Assembly: GCA_902728285.1 (NCBI GenBank)
Contig: CACVBU010000259.1
Location: forward strand, 436,139 to 500,138
DNA length: 64,000 bases
Direction of reading: 5' to 3'
DNA from: Clytia hemisphaerica
Lineage: Eukaryota > Cnidaria > Hydrozoa > Leptothecata > Clytiidae
Shown here: positions 22,905 to 34,700 of the stretch, piece by piece
How positions within the stretch are numbered: the first letter of the stretch is position 1
How the letters are laid out: each line of letters opens with the position of its first letter
Translations under genes and position numbers: made by a program
The notes under the pieces: model-generated
What the model was told of the DNA's origin: nothing
What the model saw: the letters and a program-made list of their open reading frames with translations, nothing else
The model's database searches: none

Positions 22905-25901
22905 CTAAGTCCTAGGAATATTTGATTCTAAAATTTGTTTTAGTAGAAGTCGGTTTTCATATATATGCCAGTTCGAAAGTAAGTGATTAAGTTCATTTTG
23001 TTTGTTAGTTGTTAGTGTAGAGGATGTTTTTAGCTTGTTGTGTTTGTTTTTGGTGATTAGGATATCCATGATGTCAACGTTATTCTGTGTACATGTATCA
23101 AAGATATTCTGTAAAATTGATACTGAGCGCAGGTCGTAGGGTGTATTTAGTAGAGTCAGAAGGTATTTTGACGTTGAAGGGTTTCTCATAAGTTGCTGTA
23201 CCAAGTTGATTTGGCGGTTAGTAATTTCATTTGAGATCGAGTCTAGGTTGAAGTATTTGATTAGATCATTGCTACTATGTTTCGATAGGTTGAGGAGATG
23301 CTTTAGTGCTGAGCGACACTGTCTGCTTATGTTTTCAATGAAACTATTTGTACAGTCTGTAATCTCTATGCCGTAGAGAACTTTGGGAACGACAATTGAT
23401 CGAAAGATTGTTGCAATTGTTGCTGGGTGCATTTTCCTGATACCACAAGAGGTGAGAGATGCTGTAGTTGCCCAGAGTTCAGAAATGCGTGAGTTTTGGT
23501 GGTATCTTAGCGATAGTTTGTCTTTGAACATCTGCCAGTTGAAGCCTAAGTGTTTCAGTTGTGACTTGGTATGGATTTCTTTGTGATTGAGGGACAGTTT
23601 GGGGTGTTCGATCGGTGATTTCCCTGAAATGAGAAATTGGGTTTTTGATATGTTGAATTTGAGTCCGTTCTGAAATCCAAAATCTGTACATGTGTCGACC
23701 ATCTTTTGAAGTTGGTTTAGGGTTGGGCTGAGTAGGATTATATCATCCGCGAATACAATGATAGAGGTGTTTATATTTCCAGGTAGGTAGGTTCCAAGGT
23801 TTAGATCCTGTACAATATCAATTAAATCCTCAGTATAAATGTTGTAGAGATATGGTGAGAGGAGCGATCCCTGTCGAACTCCTTGTGATAAATGGAAGGG
23901 ATGAGAGGTGTTACTCCTATATCTTGTGGCTGCTTCACTGTTGACGTAAAGTTTGATTAGAAATTTTAAAACAGTTTCAGGCAAAAGGTTTTTGCTTTTC
24001 AGTTTTTCAAATAGGAGTAGCCAGTTGCAGCAATCGAAGGCTTTTTCAGCATCAAGACTGCATATATATACTGGTGTGTTTTTGGCATTGTAATACGAGA
24101 TAGTGTCTCTGATGAGAAGCTCCGCATGGACGGTAGACGCGTCAGATGTAAATCCAAATTGAGAGTTTTTGTGGTTTTTCAGTGAGGGACATTTGTTTAT
24201 GATTAGTTTCTCCATGATTTTAGTGAGTATTGGGATCAGGCTGATTCCACGGTAGTTGTTTGGATCTTGGATTGGTTTTTTGCTTGATTTCATAATTGGG
24301 ACGATGATCGATGTTGATAATGCCGGTGGTAGATCGGTTGTATTGAGAATGTCGTTGATGAGGGGTGTAATGTAGGATAGCATGTTGGTAGAAATGCTGT
24401 GAATGAAGTGTTCTGCTTTGATATTGAAAGGATCGGAGGTTTTGTTTTTATTCAAACTCATGATTGCTTCTTCAACATCAGTAGCTGATACGTAGAAGTC
24501 GGAGGTTTTGTTCTTTTCAAGGTCTGCTAGCAGCTCATGAAGTTTTTTGTTGGAAATAGTGTTATTGATGTTTTCAGTTCTGGGTGTGTTCAGAAGGTTA
24601 TCAAAGTGGGAACTAAACTCTTGGTTGATATCGTTTACGTCTGATTTGTTGTTGATGGTGTATAATTTGTCATCCTTTGAATTTTGGAGTCGGATTTGTT
24701 TCCAATATGAACGTGGTTTGAAAGTTTTAATTTTCTCTACATTGATGAAGTGATCCGTAGTTGTTTGGTTTTTGCACCTTTTTGATGATGAGCGAAAGTC
24801 CTTCCTTGCAAGAAGATATCGATTATATGAGATGTCTGATGGTTCTCTGGTAAAGTTACGGTCTCTCCAATCATTAAAGCACTTTTGTAAAATTTTCCTT
24901 TTCTTTGTAAGTTCTTTGTTCCACCACGGTTTTGTCTTAATGAAATGGAAGTCAGAGAGCTTAAGGTTATTGTAAGTTTCAATAGCACAGTTGTTTAATG
25001 TGTCATGTAGATGTGTTATCTCTTCGGTGATGTTTGAGTTTTTGGAGCGGTATAGGTGCTTTGATACAGTTTCTTTGAAATTATTTACAAAAATGTCATT
25101 TTTCCATAGGTAGTTTGGAATGGCGTTTGGGTCATTTATTTCGTGATTGAAGCTTGGTGAGAAATCAGTTTTCATGTTAGAAGCTATGGGTAGGTGGTCG
25201 CTAGTATTGAGGTAGTGTTGTTGTAGTATGTTGATGTTTGTTATTTTATCTAGGATGTTATTCGATACCAGTATATGATCGATATAAGACTGGTTTGGTA
25301 GCGTAGCATGGTGATAAGTGTATGATGGGCCGGTACCATTTGTAATATCTATAGGTGTTAAGTTAAATGTTCTGATGAATTCGTTTAGGTGATCGGTTAG
25401 TGAATTTGGTTTTCCGATTCTTCCTGATGGGTGGGTTGTTGGGCATGACTGGAAATCGCCTAGTATGATGCATTCTGAGCTGTTTTCAAATTGTTTGATA
25501 ATTCCACCTATATTTGATAGTTGTGATGAATATATATCTCTAACGTTTGGGTTGTTATTGACAGATTGTAGATATACTCCAATTATGAGCAAGTCATAAT
25601 TTTTCAAAGGTATTTTAACTGTTGTGTTGAAGTCTGTTTTCGATAAGAGTTCTGGAGAGGGTAATGTACGTTTTATCATCATAGCTGTTCCACCATAAGG
25701 GCGACCTGTCAAGCCTTGTTTGGCTGGTTGGAAGAAAATATAAAAGTCTTTTTGGAAGTTGTGTAGTAATATTTTTTCAGTTTCCGTTATCCATGTTTCG
25801 GATAGAAAAATAATGTCGTATGTCGAAGATAGGAAGTCAATGTATTTGAAATTTGCCTTGATGCCATGGCAGTTCAGGGATATGAAATTAGTATTCTCCA
25901 T
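22905..25901 (-). CDS. LINE ORF2: EEP endonuclease and reverse transcriptase, 998 aa
   Basis: One uninterrupted ORF. The N-terminal EEP domain shows NFISLNCHGIKANF, FLSETWI, GGTAMMIKR, ILGDFQSCP, YIDHILVSN and TSDHLPIA. The RT shows NKTSDPFNIKAEHF, YRGISLIPILTKIMEKLI, GFTSDASTVHAELL, CSLDAEKAFDCCNW, QGVRQGSLLSPYLYNIY and the catalytic VFADDIILLS. There is no RNase H or zinc knuckle at the end. The ATG (25899-25901) lies inside the last codons of ORF1, so translation by termination-reinitiation is likely. All catalytic positions look intact. Clade is not assigned; the GVRQG box differs from the GVPQG of the LINE at 2-5 kb. Confidence 0.92.
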   Translation of the reverse strand: MENTNFISLNCHGIKANFKYIDFLSSTYDIIFLSETWITETEKILLHNFQKDFYIFFQPAKQGLTGRPYGGTAMMIKRTLPSPELLSKTDFNTTVKIPLKNYDLLIIGVYLQSVNNNPNVRDIYSSQLSNIGGIIKQFENSSECIILGDFQSCPTTHPSGRIGKPNSLTDHLNEFIRTFNLTPIDITNGTGPSYTYHHATLPNQSYIDHILVSNNILDKITNINILQQHYLNTSDHLPIASNMKTDFSPSFNHEINDPNAIPNYLWKNDIFVNNFKETVSKHLYRSKNSNITEEITHLHDTLNNCAIETYNNLKLSDFHFIKTKPWWNKELTKKRKILQKCFNDWRDRNFTREPSDISYNRYLLARKDFRSSSKRCKNQTTTDHFINVEKIKTFKPRSYWKQIRLQNSKDDKLYTINNKSDVNDINQEFSSHFDNLLNTPRTENINNTISNKKLHELLADLEKNKTSDFYVSATDVEEAIMSLNKNKTSDPFNIKAEHFIHSISTNMLSYITPLINDILNTTDLPPALSTSIIVPIMKSSKKPIQDPNNYRGISLIPILTKIMEKLIINKCPSLKNHKNSQFGFTSDASTVHAELLIRDTISYYNAKNTPVYICSLDAEKAFDCCNWLLLFEKLKSKNLLPETVLKFLIKLYVNSEAATRYRSNTSHPFHLSQGVRQGSLLSPYLYNIYTEDLIDIVQDLNLGTYLPGNINTSIIVFADDIILLSPTLNQLQKMVDTCTDFGFQNGLKFNISKTQFLISGKSPIEHPKLSLNHKEIHTKSQLKHLGFNWQMFKDKLSLRYHQNSRISELWATTASLTSCGIRKMHPATIATIFRSIVVPKVLYGIEITDCTNSFIENISRQCRSALKHLLNLSKHSSNDLIKYFNLDSISNEITNRQINLVQQLMRNPSTSKYLLTLLNTPYDLRSVSILQNIFDTCTQNNVDIMDILITKNKHNKLKTSSTLTTNKQNELNHLLSNWHIYENRLLLKQILESNIPRT

Positions 25902-26622
25902 TTTGAGTGTTGAAAGAGTCTGTTGGATCTAGGCATGCAAATCTGTTGGGATGTGTGAAGTTAGGTTGTTGGTTGGCGAACTGGAAGTCGGTAGGGTATG
26001 GGATGAAAAACTGGTTCTCTTGATCTGTGTTGTTGGGGTATCGGATTTGTCGGTTCTCTGTGTGAACAGTTGGGTGATTGTTGCGTTGTTGTCGCTGTGT
26101 TTGTCGGTTAGTATCAGTACGGCGTTGTCCGTTGTAGGCTTGGGTAAGAGGGTGAATTTCGGGATGTTGTTGACGTTTCTGGTTTCTAGTTGGGTGTTGA
26201 TGCTGGTGGGTGATGTCCCTTTGAGGTTGTTGGTTGTTTGATTGATGGTGCGTCCTCTGTTGCTTCCTGTTGAATCGTGGGGGGTTGGCGGAATGATATT
26301 GGTCTTGTTCAGTGTTGTCTTGTCTTATGTGCGGCTGTTGGTTTCTGTAGTTGACCTTTTTTCTAAAATTTTCCTTAAAAGGTTTGACAACCAGACCATG
26401 AAACCAAATGTCTGGGTTGAAGGCTTTCTCTCTTTCAAACGGATCAATGTCAATTTTGAAGGCCTGGTTTGTATGGTTCTGGTGAATTAATGTCACTTTG
26501 ACTACTGTCAGTCTGATTTCATTAGCTACTATATCCCAGACATTGTCTTCGGTTAGAGTCGGTTTAAAGCCTCCAACAAACAGAGAGTATGGTTTCGGTT
26601 TACCGGCAACGATTTGTTGGCT
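25888..26622 (-). CDS. LINE ORF1, N-terminally truncated, Gln/Asn-rich
   Basis: The open frame runs from 26622 (after TGA 26623-26625) to TAA 25888-25890. It begins with an RRM-like strand-helix pattern (YSLFVGGFKPTLTEDNVW, then IRLTVVKVTLIHQN and FKIDIDPFEREKAF, WFHGLVVKPF). A long Q/N/H/R-rich low-complexity tail follows. No ATG is present before the RRM-like part; a GTG at 26496 is the nearest bacterial-type start and is not meaningful here. Its C-terminus overlaps the ORF2 start by 14 bases. Confidence 0.7.
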   Translation of the reverse strand, partial: SQQIVAGKPKPYSLFVGGFKPTLTEDNVWDIVANEIRLTVVKVTLIHQNHTNQAFKIDIDPFEREKAFNPDIWFHGLVVKPFKENFRKKVNYRNQQPHIRQDNTEQDQYHSANPPRFNRKQQRTHHQSNNQQPQRDITHQHQHPTRNQKRQQHPEIHPLTQAYNGQRRTDTNRQTQRQQRNNHPTVHTENRQIRYPNNTDQENQFFIPYPTDFQFANQQPNFTHPNRFACLDPTDSFNTQNGEY

Positions 26623-27042
26623 TCAAATCCTACCAAACAAAGAGATTGACCTCTTGCCCTTCGGGCTTGAAACTCAATGGTGCCAACATCCATCTGTGTA
26701 TCCCATGGGTCCCTAGTCTGGATCGCAGACCTCTACAAAACCCCAGGTAGTATAAGGAGCACGAATCCGTTAGTGGATGCCAGCAGCCTAATGGGTCCCT
26801 CGGGCCACTTAAATATTATAGACTAGAGTTTACCAAAGGAGCCGGCGGTGCGACCTTTTTTTACGTTGTGTTCTGAGAGTATGTTTCAGCTAGAAACTTT
26901 TATCTGTTCTGAAAAGATCTAAATTTAATCAGCTAGAAATAATGATGTGTTCTGACGAGACGGGGGTATAATAAAGGTCACCAAACGTGTTCTTGTTGTC
27001 CAGGTAACGCTAGCCCGGGGTCCACTTAAAGCTTACAAAGGG

Positions 27043-27140
27043 ATTGCTAGATTCAATCTGTCGTCAAAAATGCCGGCGCATTTTTTAAGGCTTCACTTTT
27101 TCTTGCCCTCTAGCCCTTCGGGCTTTAAACTCAATGGGTT
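27043..27140. repeat. Right arm of inverted repeat flanking the LINE
   Basis: The reverse complement matches 22231-22355 (TTGCTAGATTCAATCTGTCG ... TAGCCCTTCGGGCT ... AAACTCAATGG). With the left arm it brackets about 4.8 kb that includes the LINE, so the LINE may have entered a TIR element. Confidence 0.7.
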
Positions 27141-27145
27141 AAGTA

Positions 27146-27343
27146 GACGATGTTATCGTCCGTTACAGTGATAGTAAAGGCGGGAAAAAATGGCGGTATA
27201 CGGAAAAAAATCGGCGGGAGAGTTTCGAAGAAACGACTGGCAACTCTACCGACTGTTAACTCTTTTCGGCAAAAAAAGCCGTTTGCGAATTCTCTTCGGC
27301 TTTGGGCTTTTTTCTTAGATAGTGATTCGTCTTAGACTTAGTC
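27146..27343. mobile_element. 198-bp element with 10-bp duplication ATGGGTTAAG
   Basis: Flanked by exact ATGGGTTAAG at 27136-27145 and 27344-27353. An inverted copy of the interior (GGCGGGAAAA, CGGCGGGAGAG, TTCGGCAAAAAAAGCCG) lies at 54.60-54.81 kb. A 9-10 bp duplication is MULE-like. Confidence 0.6.
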
Positions 27344-28489
27344 TATGGGTTAAGCATACCAGGATAATCACGACGACGGACGAAAAATGCTTTTGCCTAG
27401 GCGGACTGTAAAACAGTCCGCCACAGTCCGCCAGATTTTAGTTGTTTTTGGAAGGTAAAACAGTATGAAGCAATGTTTTTATTTGAGAATAAGGGATTGC
27501 AAATCTGTTATTGATGTTTGTTTCTCATTTTTGATTATATCTTTCAACTCCAAGTAGTTTTATTGTGTTATTTGGATTTTTCATATTTTCTCTCAAAATG
27601 GCGACCTCGTCAAATGCTCCTAGCCTACTTCACTGGACTAAGCGTCATAAAAAATTATCAAAAAGCAAAGTAGACTAAGGTAACCCTAGAAATCTCCAGA
27701 ACACATCTTTTAAGGAGACAGGGGTATAATCAAGAGACAATTGATGTGATCTTGTTGCATAGTAAGTTTCATAAAGGTTTCCTAGAAATCGGAACACATC
27801 ATTTGTATTATAAGAAAATTGAAGGTCGTAACATGTGGTCTTCTAGAAGATAAAATATATTTCCTTTCTAAAAATTCTCTCCGCCGGCTGCTTCTGAGTC
27901 TACTTCTGACTAGGGTACGTCATATCTTTCTTCGTTTTGTACGTAAAACTCCTACTCTTCGGGATATGAGCACTGCTCTTGTTTTGAATATTTAAATTCT
28001 TTGGATAATCGTCCATTATGTTTAAACCTGTTACTAAGCAATTCCCGGCTGGGGGTTACTAGTGGGAACTTGAGGCTCAAAATGGTTCGAAAAAGTAGGA
28101 ATTGTTATATACTTATACATTAGTCACATACTTAGCAAATCCAATCTTAGCAGCTTAGTAAATAAGGAACTCCAGGCTCGGAGCCAAGTTAAGGTTCCTT
28201 ATAAAAAACAAACGTGTAGACCAAGAGTAAGGCCTAAAAGGCTGGAGCTGTCCATTGTGTAGACTAACTTCTGACTGAACTTTGCTTTCTTAAAATTATA
28301 TGAATTGAAAACAAAAAAATGTGTTCTAAAATTCCATCAAAGTTTATGAAACTATAATAGGAACAAGAAAATATACCTCCAAAATTTGAAAACAATAGAA
28401 TTTTTAATAAATTATGTCAAGAACATCACCTGCCTCGTATTCAATCAATTACCATGGCTATTATGTCCCGCTCCTTTAGAGCTTTAGCG

Positions 28490-28709
28490 TGGGCGGCCGC
28501 CAATCCGCCAATCCGCCATCGGAATATCAGATAAATACAAATAGGACCTTTACACGCCTGGGTGGGGGCGGTCGGTTGTAAATAAACCAGCATCGGGTAT
28601 AGAAAGTATTTACATCACCAGCATTGAAGTTATCTCGATTGCCTTCATGTTTTTCTAAGTTCATTTGAAATTTTCAACCGGGACATCAAGACTTGATCCT
28701 TCTGCAAAA
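28490..28709 (+). promoter_or_regulatory. SUCLG2 promoter: two CCAAT boxes, GC box, ATG-overlapping YY1-like site
   Basis: CCGCCAATCCGCCAATCCGC at 28498-28517 carries two CCAAT boxes about 200 bases before the ATG. GGGGGCGG at 28564 is a GC box. AAAAATGGCGTCC at the start codon matches a YY1-type AANATGGCG word, often found at the 5' ends of nuclear mitochondrial genes. No TATA box is seen. Confidence 0.5.
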
Positions 28710-28781
28710 ATGGCGTCCAAAATTGCATGCTGCAAAAATTTGATCCAAAACCTCAACAAATTCACGAAGTTCTGTTCACAT
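28710..28781 (+). CDS. SUCLG2: SUCLG2 exon 1: mitochondrial presequence
   Basis: 24 codons, [20 protein letters not shown] then FCSH, with no acidic residue and four Lys, as expected for import. Donor CAT|GTAAGT is perfect and phase 0 matches exon 2 (GCA TCT ATC). The intervening intron is 15.1 kb. This exon is too short to be found by length-based ORF searches. It is supported by frame, splice site, presequence character and the MAS start shared with vertebrate SUCLG2. Confidence 0.85.
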
Positions 28782-31700
28782 GTAAGTAAATATTATAAGA
28801 TTTATGTTTAGATATCTACAACACCATCTTTTCATTTTCAATGTATATTTGAAATGACTTTTTGATGCAATGGGGGCCATCCCATAACATTTTTGTTACC
28901 CCCCGCCCGTCGCTGCGTCGTGGCATTTTTTAATTTTTTCTAGCCTCGGAAATAATTTTTCTTTTCCAGTTGTGGTCAGAAATTCCGATAAAAATCCATG
29001 TACTTTTACAAAATGCATCGGAAATTCTACTCTTTTTTGCCTTTTTTAATTCAATTGCCTTGGAAATTTCGAATTTGGGTGAAAACTTTTGCCCTCTTGC
29101 GCCTTGGCTTGGCAGTTAGTCACACTAGGAAATCTAGCTTTCAGAAAAAACAACATCAGTCATCTACAGGATACATTTCAACAACAAGGATGAGAGTTAC
29201 CTGAATCAAGTTCGCAAGACAATATTAATTAAAACTTGAAAGTTGAAAACAAAATAAAACGTGCAGCAGCCAAAATCAACCAACCAAAATTTGTCATTCA
29301 ATTCCCGAGACAGCGCTTCGATTTTTAAGGCCTTGTTTATACGCTAAAGTAAAAACAATTACGCACATGTAAATGGCAGTATAGACCTAACTCTTCATAC
29401 AAAAATTACGGGAAACGCATATTTGGACTTTGAACCCTATGCTGCACTCAAGCACTTGAGCTAAAATCCCGCAAAGGCGGGACAAAAATCAGTTTTTCGA
29501 AGTTTGCAAAAAAACGCCACATAGAAGATCTTTCAAATTAAGTATGTGAATAGGGCAGTAAAAAATACAACTTTTCTATTTTTCCTTTTTTTTGCAAAAG
29601 TTCTAGGAATGAAAATAAAGGGATAATGATAATTGAATACTATCCATTGATGATCCGCGGCACTATCGTAAAGCTAGAATCACTTCGCGTACACTTCGCT
29701 TGAGAAAATGATTGACAGATTGAAGTTTTTCATCTCCGCGGCGCGCGCCGCGCGGGAGCTCGGGCGCTATGCGAGAGTTCTCGGCTCAATCCTCGGACCG
29801 CGCTAAAATGGTAAACTGAGCTGTGATAGATCATTTCGATGGAAGTTGTTGGAATGTTTACAAGGCTCGTGACAGAAAATCGTTTGTTTTATTGTCAATG
29901 ATGACAGTGTGGTTATTAATTTTGTTAGATCTGACAAATTGATGTTTGTAAGTGCACTTTATAGTTTTGATTCCCATTGAAGAATCATATTCTGGTTTTC
30001 ATGTTATTAGATGCTGTTTTAGAGCTTTAGGTCTACACTGAATGGGTCATTGTTTAAGGTCCGGCAAAATTTCCGGGAGATAGCCTATCCCGCAGTGCGC
30101 GGATCTAGCCTAGGTGGGTTCCGCCTCCCCCGTAGATCTTTTTCTTGGTAAGTTGATCTTCAAATTAGTTTTCAAGGTTGGCTTGGCTCAAATTTTTTCA
30201 TCTATGGCTCAAAGTTTAGGCAATTTCTCAAAGTTTTTGAAAATGTTAATTTCATTAAAAAGCGCCGGGTTATTTTTTCATGAATCCCTTTAGAAGTTTT
30301 GCGGTGCATTTTTTTGCTTGAGAGTCAAGTAAACGATATAGCGCTTTCGCAGCATTAATCTTTGATACGCATTTTGGCGGGACGCTAGTGTGGCTAACTG
30401 CTTGGCAGAAATCCTGTGTTGTTCACCCCCCCCCTGTTTTACAGACAAATTCTGGAATGGCCCAATAAGAAATAAACAGTCAAAGTTTTAGGGCTTATAT
30501 TCAGTATTAAAAAAATCCAACTTTCTAGCTAGAAAACAGCAGTTTAGTGCAAGTACATAGACCTTTTCACCTTTCCATTCGCCATCTTGAATAGCGACTC
30601 CAGAAGTCATGCAACTTTCGTTGACGTCAAACAAACCAAATGTTTCATTTTTCTGTGAACTTTGAACCCTTGGAACTTTTTTTCTATGTATGCTAAAGCG
30701 TCCCGGTTTTTACTAAATGAACTTTGACTCATTTCAACCTTTTCCAAGCTATTTTCTTCAAAAACAAAAATAAAACAATGCAATGTCTTCTTTTTTCAAA
30801 AAAAGATATCATGAATTCCATGAGAAAATTAACATCTAGGTCAAAATTTCAAAGTCAAAAATAACTTAAGTTTTCATTTTCTCTTGAATATACATATGTT
30901 GAAGTGTGAGAATCCAGAAAATCTTTCTTTAAAGTCCATTTTTCACGCTTCTGTGCTGGGGTGAAGCCTTTAATACAAAAAAATACAAAATTGCTTGAAA
31001 AAACCAAGAACTTTGCCAGAAACTTTTTTCATCCAAATATGATTGTATCAGTACACAAATCTGTGATAGAGTACTGACAACCATTATAGAAAACATATCA
31101 ATAATCAAATTCTGCTTTGCTTAACTCCTATTTGTTTTTTTTCTGGCTGTTATGCATGCCTACCCGACTGTCCGTTAGTCACACTGATAAGAAGAAAAGT
31201 TCCAATGAATGCCAAGGGAAGCTGCATGTTTCTTTTATTTTAGTCTTAAAAACAGAAGTACTATGACCATAAAATAAGTGCAAAATTTTAGCCCTAAAGG
31301 TTGAGTGGGTAACTCACAAGAGGCTCATCAAGAAGTGTCCGTTAGTCACGAAAATCATCCTACCTGAGATGAAATTTTCATAAGATCACTTTTTCAAAAT
31401 GGTTGGTTTCTAACACCTTATTGCAAACAAATTGAGGCTAAACTTACCAAAAATGAAGTATTTTTCCACTAAAATTTGTTTTCTGTTAGTAAACATGGCA
31501 ATTGTCCGTTAGTCACGAAATAGATTTAAAATTCAGAGTTCGGAGAATATAATGACGGCACTCGCTTAAAAAACCATGTATTTTGTTCTTATTAAAGCTA
31601 TTTTGACTATATTTACCCATTTTACCCATAGATATATGTAAAATAGTCAATCCTTTCTTTGTGTGTGCATTTTACAATTCCGTGACTAACGGACTAGTTG

Positions 31701-34700
31701 TCATAATAGGGAGAATAATCCTTTTCCGAAGTAAATAAATAAAATACCCTTACCCAAATTGTCTGTCTTTGTCCTGATTCAACAAAGAAACAATGCAGTG
31801 CAAAAAACACCCATGAAAACTCAACAGATCTTTATATTTCAAAATTTTCAAATTTTCGGGATCTATGGGCCTAATTTAACTTCAGTCCCGCTCGGGACTG
31901 TCCCGAACTAGAACGACGTAGTTAGGAAGTCGAAATCGATGAAAAAAAAAATTGATCGATGGTTTGATTTATACTATTATATAGTAAACGAGGACTAAAA
32001 GTTTCTCGTTACTATATATACTTTTACTTGAGTCCCGATTTTGCGTACGAAATGTTTGGATTCGGGACTAAATTAAAATTCCCGATTTGGCCTACGAAAT
32101 GGTTGAATTCGGGACTCAAGTAAAAGTATATATAGTAACGAGAAACTTTTAGTCCCGATTTACCTTATGAACATATTGGATTCGGGACTCAAGTAAAAGT
32201 ATATATAATACATATTTAATATCTGAGTCACTGAAAAGATGGATATGGCGGCTTGAATTTGAAAATCAGGGAAGTGTGGGGCAGATCTTTATTTATACGG
32301 GCTAATTATAGCTTGTCTTGAAAATGTAAATTTCGGGACGGTCCCGAATCTGTCTATATAAAGGTTTGATTCGGGACGGTCCCGAATTGGTCTACGAAAA
32401 GGTTGAATTCGGGACTCAAGTAAAAGTATATATAGTAACGAGAAACTTTTAGTCCCGATTTACCTTACGAACATATTGAATTCGGGACTCAAGTAAAAGT
32501 ATATATAATACATATTTAATATCTGAGTCACTGAAAAGATGGATATGGCGGCTTGAATTTGAAAATCAGGGAAGTGTGGGCAGATCTTTATTTATACGGG
32601 CTAATTATAGCTTGTCTCGAAAATGTAAATTTCGGGACGGTCCCGAATCTGTCTATATAAAGGTTTGATTCGGGACGGTCCCGAATTGGTCTACGAAAAG
32701 GTTGAATTCGGGACTCAAGTAAAAGTATATATAGTAACGAGAAACTTTTAGTCCCGATTTACCTTACGAACATATTGAATTCGGGACTCAAGTAAAAGTA
32801 TATATAATACATATTTAATATCTGAGTCACTGAAAAGATGGATATGGCGGCTTGAATTTGAAAATCAGGGAAGTGTGGGGCAGATCTTTATTTATACGGG
32901 CTAATTATAGCTTGTCTTGAAAATGTAAGTTTCGGGACGGTCCCGAATCTGTCTATATAAAGGTTTGATTCGGGACGGTCCCGAATTGGTCTACGAAAAG
33001 GTTGAATTCGGGACTCAAGTAAAAGTATATATAGTAACGAGAAACTTTTAGTCCCGATTTACCTTACGAACATATTGAATTCGGGACTCAAGTAAAAGTA
33101 TATATAATACATATTTAATATCTGAGTCACTGAAAAGATGGATATGGCGGCTTGAATTTGAAAATCAGGGAAGTGTGGGGCAGATCTTTATTTATACGGG
33201 CTAATGATAGCTTGTCTCGAAAATGTAAATTTCGGGACGGTCCCGAATCTGTCTATATAAAGGTTTGATTCGGGACGGTCCCGAATTGGTCTACGAAAAG
33301 GTTGAATTCGGGACTCAAGTAAAAGTATATATAGTAACGAGAAACTTTTAGTCCCGATTTACCTTACGAACATATTGAATTCGGGACTCAATAAAAGTAT
33401 ATATAATACATATTTAATATCTGAGTCACTGAAAAGATGGATATGGCGGCTTGAATTTGAAAATCAGGGAAGTGTGGGGCAGATCTTTATTTATACGGGC
33501 TAATTATAGCTTGTCTTGAAAATGTAAGTTTCGGGACGGTCCCGAATCTGTCTATATAAAGGTTTGATTCGGGACGGTCCCGAATTGGTCTACGAAAAGG
33601 TTGAATTCGGGACTCAAGTAAAAGTATATATAGTAACGAGAAACTTTTAGTCCCGATTTACCTTACGAACATATTGAATTCGGGACTCAAGTAAAAGTAT
33701 ATATAATACATATTTAATATCTGAGTCACTGAAAAGATGGATATGGCGGCTTGAATTTGAAAATCAGGGAAGTGTGGGGCAGATCTTTATTTATACGGGC
33801 TAATGATAGCTTGTCTTGAAAATGTAAATTTCGGGACGGTCCCGAATCTGTCTATATAAAGGTTTGATTCGGGACGGTCCCGAATTGGTCTACGAAAAGG
33901 TTGCATTCGGGACTCAAGTAAAAGTATATATAGCAACGAGAAATTTTTAGTCCCGATTTACTTTACGAACATATTGGATTCGGGACTCAAGTAAAAGTAT
34001 ATAAGGCAACGAGAAATTTTTAGTCCCGATTTTCCTTATTTCAAAATTTCTAAAGAAGGCGAAAATATTAGAACAAAAAATCCAAACAATGTATTCCGCC
34101 TTTTATAAAAAAATTCCCTTTCGAATGTTTCTAAAGAAGGCGTAATACATTACTATGGACTTACTGCCCTAACATAGTATTCCGCCTTCTTTAAAAATAT
34201 ACGTTTTCGAGTGTTTCTAAAGAAGGCGGAATACACTACTTTGGAATTACTGCACTAACATAGTATTCCGCCTTCTTTAAAAATATACGTTTCGAGTGTT
34301 TCTAAAGAAGGCGGAATACACTACTTTGGAATTACTGCACTAACATAGTATTCCGCCTTCTTTAAAAAAATACGTTTTCGAGTGTTTCTAAAGAAGGCGG
34401 AATACACTACTTTGGACTTACTGCACTAACATAGTATTCCGCCTTCTTTAAAAATATACGTTTTCGAGTGTTTCTAAAGAAGGCGGAATACACTACTTTG
34501 GAATTACTGCACTAACATAGTATTCCGCCTTCTTTAAAAATATACGTTTTCGAGTGTTTCTAAAGAAGGCGGAATACACTACTTTGGAATTACTGCACTA
34601 ACATAGTATTCCGCCTTCTTTAAAAATATACGTTTTCGAGTGTTTCTAAAGAAGGCGGAATACACTACTTTGGAATTACTGCACTAACATAGTATTCCGC

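Larger units (their letters stand above)
22462..26640 (-). mobile_element. Poly(A)-tailed LINE, 5'-truncated in ORF1
   Basis: On the minus strand the order is partial ORF1, ORF2, then a 0.43-kb 3' UTR ending in AATAAA merged with A14 (T-run at 22462-22475). The tail type sets it apart from the AGAAAT-tailed LINE. A 13-bp word (TTTGGTAGGATTT at 22453-22465, complement at 26626-26638) sits at both ends in inverted orientation, which is not a normal target duplication. Confidence 0.82.

Noticed and set aside
27400-28520. GTCCGCC/ATCCGCC words at both ends as a TIR element
   Set aside because: The right-hand words coincide with the SUCLG2 CCAAT-box promoter and the arms are not a clear inverted pair.
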